This document shows positions 5,185-8,631 of a stretch of DNA of 8,631 nucleotides, one piece after another. The notes under the pieces are model-generated. The model worked only from the letters and a program-made list of their open reading frames with translations. It had not been told where the DNA came from and searched no databases. This stretch comes from an uncultured Anaerolineae bacterium (GTDB taxonomy: Bacteria; Chloroflexota; Anaerolineae; Anaerolineales; Villigracilaceae). Positions within the stretch are counted from its first letter, which is position 1; every line of letters begins with the position of its first letter. Where the stretch lies: positions 1 to 8,631 of the forward strand of contig CAIRYE010000244.1 in assembly GCA_903882765.1 (NCBI GenBank), written 5' to 3'. Both the position numbers and the translations under genes were made by a program.

Positions 5185-6252
5185 ATGGAAAAATTTAATC
5201 GAGAAAATATATTAGCAGCTCTTAGAACCGTTCAAGAACCTGACCTTCATCAGGATCTTGTTACCCTTGGAATGATCAGAGATCTTGAATTGGTAGACGA
5301 CAAAGTAAAGTTCACGATCATGCTTACCACACCCGCATGCCCCTTAAAGCATCAAATTGAAAAAGAAGCTCGTGATGCTGTTGCCAAAATTGGCGTGAGT
5401 GATATTGAGATAAAACTTGACTCGGATGTGCCGAATGATGGCAAGCTTCGCGGATTGGTTAGCGCCACTGTTAAAAACGCAATCGCGGTCGCGTCCGGCA
5501 AGGGCGGCGTTGGTAAAAGCACTGTTTCTGTAAATCTTGCCGTTTCATTGGCAAAAAGCGGCGCCAGAGTAGGTTTGTTGGATGCCGATATTTACGGACC
5601 CAACCTTCCAACCATGCTTGGCGCGCCTAAAATGCCAAACCCCGACAGTGAAAAATTAAAACCAGCCTTTGCGCACGGCGTGAAGATGATGTCGATGGGC
5701 TATTTGGTACAACCCGGGCAACCATTGATCTGGCGCGGCCCAATGCTAAATTCCGCCATTCGCCAATTCATTACCGATGTGGAATGGGGCGAATTAGATT
5801 ATCTGATCGTGGACCTTCCCCCAGGAACAGGCGACGCTCCCTTATCGCTTGCGCAGGCTTTGCCTCTCTCCGGGGTCGTTATCGTTACCTTGCCTCAGGA
5901 TGTATCTGTTGAGGATGCCAGCCGCGGCCTTGAAATGTTCAATACCCTGAAGGTACCGATCTTGGGTATTGTTGAGAATATGAGCTACCTGACCTTACCG
6001 GATGGCAGCAAAATGGATATCTTTGGCAGCGGCGGCGGACAGAAAATGGCTGACCATTACAACGTACCCTTCCTTGGCGAGATACCCATGAACCCTAAAG
6101 TGCGAATTGGCGGTGATACCGGCCAACCGATCGTCCTTTCTGAACCAGAAAGCGACTCCGGCAAAGCGATGATCGCCATATCTGAAAAAGTCGCGGCTCA
6201 GGTGAGCATCAATGCTCTCACTGAAACAGCCGTCAACATTGAGATCGTTTAA
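5185..6252 (+). CDS. mrp: Mrp/ApbC-family P-loop ATPase with N-terminal MIP18 domain (Fe-S carrier type)
   Basis: A 355-residue protein. Residues 4-80 form a MIP18/DUF59 (SufT-like) domain with TTPACPL, where Cys52 is the conserved domain cysteine. The MinD-like ATPase follows. It has the deviant Walker A GKGGVGKS (105-112), switch I LLDADIYGPN (131-140), switch II VDLPPGTGDAPL (209-220) and VENMSYL (263-269). Family knowledge: ApbC/Mrp/Ind1/HCF101 proteins bind and deliver Fe-S clusters, Ind1 specifically to complex I, so the place next to nuo genes fits. Where ApbC/Nbp35 have a CPxC cluster-bridging motif after NMSY, this protein reads LTLPDGSKMDIFGSGGG with no cysteine, as HCF101-like variants do. 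Cys52 is one remaining candidate ligand. RBS TAAGG lies at 5173-5177. It is the first gene of a second operon. Confidence 0.92.
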   Translation: MEKFNRENILAALRTVQEPDLHQDLVTLGMIRDLELVDDKVKFTIMLTTPACPLKHQIEKEARDAVAKIGVSDIEIKLDSDVPNDGKLRGLVSATVKNAIAVASGKGGVGKSTVSVNLAVSLAKSGARVGLLDADIYGPNLPTMLGAPKMPNPDSEKLKPAFAHGVKMMSMGYLVQPGQPLIWRGPMLNSAIRQFITDVEWGELDYLIVDLPPGTGDAPLSLAQALPLSGVVIVTLPQDVSVEDASRGLEMFNTLKVPILGIVENMSYLTLPDGSKMDIFGSGGGQKMADHYNVPFLGEIPMNPKVRIGGDTGQPIVLSEPESDSGKAMIAISEKVAAQVSINALTETAVNIEIV

Positions 6253-6257
6253 AACGT

Positions 6258-7265
6258 ATGCAACCAAATATTGTTGGCATTCGATTTACCAAAGTAGGGA
6301 AGATCTATCATTTTGATTCCTCCTCCCTTGAAAACCTAAAGGTTGGCGACCCTGTCATTGTTGATACCGTACGCGGTCGGCAAATTGGCGAGATCGTCCA
6401 ATTCATCAGCGAACCAGAAACGCCACCCGAAGGCGGCTGGAAATATTTAGATCGAAAAGCCTCTGCCGCGGATCTGCTATTAAAGCAAACTTGGTCCCAA
6501 AAACAGGTAGCGGCGATGATCCAATGCCGCGAGCGCGCCCACGAATTAAAACTTGAAGGCATCAAGATCGTTACGGCGGAATATGCCTTTGATGGATCGC
6601 GGCTAACCTTCTTGTTTAGCGCCGAGACCGAAGATAAATTCGATCTTAAATCGCTGAAAAAAGACATGCAAAAATTTTTCCACGAAACTCAAGTGGATTT
6701 TAGGCAGCTCGGTCCTCGGGACGTAGCCAAAATTCTTGGCGGCATGGGCGCTTGTGGTCTTGAATCACGCTGCTGCTCAAAATTTCTTACCGATTTCAGC
6801 CCCATCTCCATCAAGATGGCCAAGGAACAAGGGATATCCCTTACGCCAACTGAGATCACCGGGATGTGCGGTCGTTTGCGCTGTTGTTTGATCTATGAAT
6901 ATGAACAATACGTAGCCGCCCGAAAGGAATTACCAAAACGAGGAAAGAAAGTTGTTACCCCCGAAGGGGAAGGAAAAGTTCTTGATTCTTATCCACTTCG
7001 TGATGTTGTTCTAGTTGAACTGTTTGGCAACCCAAACCAAGGACCATCTGACAGGCCAGAACGCTTGGTTCATAAAGAATTTAACAAGTCCGAACTTGAA
7101 CCCTGGGATGAATTAGAAGCGCTTCGCAGAAAGAGCGAAGGTGGTTGTGATCATGGCGGCGAATGTACGTGTGGAAAAAAGCTGAAACGGCTGAATAATG
7201 GAAGATATTTCACTCGCTTGGAACGAAAAACAAAAAATTCTTGTAATTCTGGCTCATCCCGATGA
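6258..7265 (+). CDS. ricT: PSP1-domain protein, RicT (YaaT) family
   Basis: A 335-residue protein with the RicT N-terminus (VGIRFTKVGKIYHFD at 6-20, VGDPVIVDTVRG at 29-40) and the PSP1 core. Conserved cysteines are Cys166 (GACGLESRCC), Cys172-173, Cys204 (GMCGRLRCC) and Cys209-210. Family knowledge: in Bacillus, RicT forms a complex with RicA and RicF that carries 4Fe-4S clusters and stimulates RNase Y-dependent mRNA maturation, sporulation and biofilm formation. In other phyla the role is less clear. It starts 5 bp after the mrp stop with no clear SD, suggesting translational coupling. The C-terminus is longer than Bacillus RicT (about 275 aa). It holds a second Cys/His group, CDHGGECTCG (297-306), then a polar tail overlapping the next gene by 68 bp. 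That tail (from about 314) is probably a by-product of a lost stop codon. Confidence 0.88.
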   Translation: MQPNIVGIRFTKVGKIYHFDSSSLENLKVGDPVIVDTVRGRQIGEIVQFISEPETPPEGGWKYLDRKASAADLLLKQTWSQKQVAAMIQCRERAHELKLEGIKIVTAEYAFDGSRLTFLFSAETEDKFDLKSLKKDMQKFFHETQVDFRQLGPRDVAKILGGMGACGLESRCCSKFLTDFSPISIKMAKEQGISLTPTEITGMCGRLRCCLIYEYEQYVAARKELPKRGKKVVTPEGEGKVLDSYPLRDVVLVELFGNPNQGPSDRPERLVHKEFNKSELEPWDELEALRRKSEGGCDHGGECTCGKKLKRLNNGRYFTRLERKTKNSCNSGSSR

Positions 7266-7923
7266 TCCAGAATTTTTTTGTGGCGGTACCTTATCGAGAT
7301 GGGCGAAGCAAGGACATATCATTGATTATGTATTGCTTACCTGCGGCGATAAAGGCAGAAATGATTTCAATCACCATATTCCTGGGGATGAGCTTTGCCG
7401 TTTAAGGCACACGGAACAACGTAACGCGGGTAATGTAATTGGTGTTCGGAATATCTCATTTCTTGAAAATGAGGATGGCATGCTTACCTCCACCCTCGAG
7501 AATCGAAAGAGCGTTGTGAAGCAGATCCGCATCCATCAACCTGATATTTTGGTGACCTGCGACCCGCAATTTTTATTTACGCCTTGGGGTATCAATCATC
7601 CTGACCACCGCGCGGCGGGTCAGCTTGTTTTGGATGCTGTTTTTCCTGCTTCCGGAAATGAGTTATTCTTCCCGGAGCTGCTTGCTGAGGGTTACCAACC
7701 ACACTCTCCGAAAGAGGTATGGGTTTCGTTGACCGACAACCCCAATTTGGTCCTCGACATTACTGACAGTTGGGAAACCAAGATCAGCGCGCTTAAAGAA
7801 CACACTTCCCAAATTGGTGAATTTGATCCTTTTTACCAACGAATGAAAAAGCGGCAGGAGATCCTTGATGAACAAGGGAATGCTCATTTTTACGAGAAGT
7901 TTAGGGTAATCAACTGGAGATAA
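7198..7923 (+). CDS. LmbE/PIG-L family N-deacetylase
   Basis: A 241-residue zinc-dependent deacetylase. The first strand and metal motif KILVILAHPDDPEF is at residues 13-26, with His20 and Asp23 as zinc ligands and Asp22 the likely general base. FCGGTL follows at 27-32 and LTCGDKG at 47-53. The second motif is INHPDHRAA at 132-140, supplying the third zinc ligand. Family knowledge: members remove acetyl groups from GlcNAc-containing substrates, including MshB (mycothiol), BshB (bacillithiol), PIG-L and antibiotic deacetylases, so the substrate is open. The start at 7198 lies 68 bp inside the ricT reading frame, in the +1 frame. Coding is certain from about residue 12, but no later in-frame ATG precedes the catalytic motif. 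No clear SD is visible. The M20 amidohydrolase follows after 3 bp, making a pair of amide-hydrolysing enzymes. Confidence 0.9.
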   Translation: MEDISLAWNEKQKILVILAHPDDPEFFCGGTLSRWAKQGHIIDYVLLTCGDKGRNDFNHHIPGDELCRLRHTEQRNAGNVIGVRNISFLENEDGMLTSTLENRKSVVKQIRIHQPDILVTCDPQFLFTPWGINHPDHRAAGQLVLDAVFPASGNELFFPELLAEGYQPHSPKEVWVSLTDNPNLVLDITDSWETKISALKEHTSQIGEFDPFYQRMKKRQEILDEQGNAHFYEKFRVINWR

Positions 7924-7926
7924 CCG

Positions 7927-8631
7927 ATGGATCTGGTGAAAGAAGCAAAAGAATTATTTAGCTATACCCAAGCCGTTCGACGAAGGCTGCATCAGCATCC
8001 TGAGTTGGCTTTTAAAGAATATAAGACTGCCGAATTGATAGCGCAAGAGCTTTCCAAATTAGGGCTTGAGGTAACAACTGGAATCGCTGAAACCGGTTTA
8101 GTTGGGCTGATAGAAGGCGATAAACCCGGCCCAACCATCCTGTTGCGTTTCGATATGGATGCGTTGCCCATCCTTGAGCAAAACAAAACGGAATATGCGT
8201 CGCAGATCTCAGGATGTATGCATGCCTGCGGGCACGATGGCCATGTAGCGATCGGCTTGACCGTCGCGAAGTTGCTGACCGATCACCGCTCAGAAATATT
8301 TGGGAACATTAAGCTGCTGTTTCAACCAGCCGAAGAAGGCGCTGGCGGAGCGGACGCCGTGATCGCCGCGGGAGCGCTAACCCAACCAACCCCTGAAGCT
8401 TGCTATGGTCTTCATGTTTGGAATGAGAACCCAGTGGGCTGGCTTGGAATCGCCTCAGGACCGGTTATGGCCGCGGCTTCAACTTTCGAAATTGAAATAA
8501 AGGGGAAAGGCGGCCACGGGGCGATCCCCCATCTGGCGGCTGACCCGATCATCGCCATGGCAAATATTATCAACGCAAGCCAATCGATCGTTTCGCGAAA
8601 CGTAAACCCACAAGATGCCTGCGTTGTGTCG
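7927..8631 (+). CDS. M20-family (M20D) metallo-amidohydrolase, 3' end missing
   Basis: 235 codons are open to the right window edge. The N-terminal signature RRRLHQHPELAFKEYKTA (18-35) and LLRFDMDALPI (72-82) are typical of the M20D amidohydrolases (hippurate hydrolase, IAA-amino acid hydrolase, N-acyl-amino-acid amidohydrolase). Metal-site motifs are CMHACGHDGH at 97-106 (Cys101 and His103), QPAEEGAGG at 133-141 (catalytic and ligand Glu136-137) and GLHVW at 161-165 (His163). KGGHGAIPH at 194-202 marks the dimerisation domain. The C-terminal metal His is beyond the edge. The reaction is hydrolysis of an N-acyl amino acid or related amide. GGAGA at 7916-7920, with 6 nt to the ATG at 7927, supports the start. 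It is in one operon with the LmbE protein. The substrate cannot be told from sequence. Confidence 0.93.
   Translation, partial: MDLVKEAKELFSYTQAVRRRLHQHPELAFKEYKTAELIAQELSKLGLEVTTGIAETGLVGLIEGDKPGPTILLRFDMDALPILEQNKTEYASQISGCMHACGHDGHVAIGLTVAKLLTDHRSEIFGNIKLLFQPAEEGAGGADAVIAAGALTQPTPEACYGLHVWNENPVGWLGIASGPVMAAASTFEIEIKGKGGHGAIPHLAADPIIAMANIINASQSIVSRNVNPQDACVVS

Overview
The window looks like a chromosomal stretch of a bacterium of moderate to low GC (roughly mid-40s percent by eye), without mobile elements, tRNA/rRNA genes or CRISPR. The best taxonomic guess is a Chloroflexota (Anaerolineae-like) genome. It rests on a fused NuoCD whose NuoD half reads HRNHEKIGERNT, a Mrp ATPase without the usual CxxC, and tightly packed operons with AT-rich promoters. 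This is an impression from family resemblance, not a proof.

Layout. (1) 1-649, minus strand: the N-terminal two thirds of a FabH-like KAS III enzyme, running off the left edge. (2) 650-759: an AT-rich divergent promoter region. (3) 760-1191, plus: a dCMP/cytidine deaminase-family protein. (4) 1188-1793, minus: a winged-helix regulator of SufR type with three C-terminal cysteines. Its stop overlaps the deaminase stop tail to tail. (5) 1794-1883: a short divergent control region with a perfect 12-bp inverted repeat and several TATAAT boxes. (6) 1884-5107, plus: an operon iscX - nuoB - nuoCD - nuoI. It is closed by a perfect 16-bp-stem terminator at 5125-5166, whose loop carries the -10 box of the next promoter. 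(7) 5185-8631, plus: a second operon mrp - ricT-like - LmbE/PIG-L deacetylase - M20 amidohydrolase, the last running off the right edge.

How the genes fit together. The centre has a clear iron-sulfur theme. A putative Fe-S or redox-sensing repressor diverges from iscX (iron donor/regulator of cysteine desulfurase). IscX is translationally coupled to NuoB, which holds cluster N2. NuoCD and NuoI follow, and NuoI holds two 4Fe-4S clusters. After the terminator comes Mrp, an Fe-S carrier-type ATPase, and then a RicT/PSP1 protein whose Bacillus homologue is part of a 4Fe-4S complex. The working hypothesis is that the regulator at 1188-1793 senses Fe-S status and controls itself and the iscX-nuo operon through the palindrome at 1813-1854. 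Only the Q-module side of complex I (B, C, D, I) is present. No NuoA, H, J-N, E, F or G is in the window, so the other subunits must be elsewhere.

Three start sites were revised from the longest reading frames by Shine-Dalgarno position or homology: the regulator (1793, not 1811), iscX (1884, not 1812) and nuoB (2087, not 2069).
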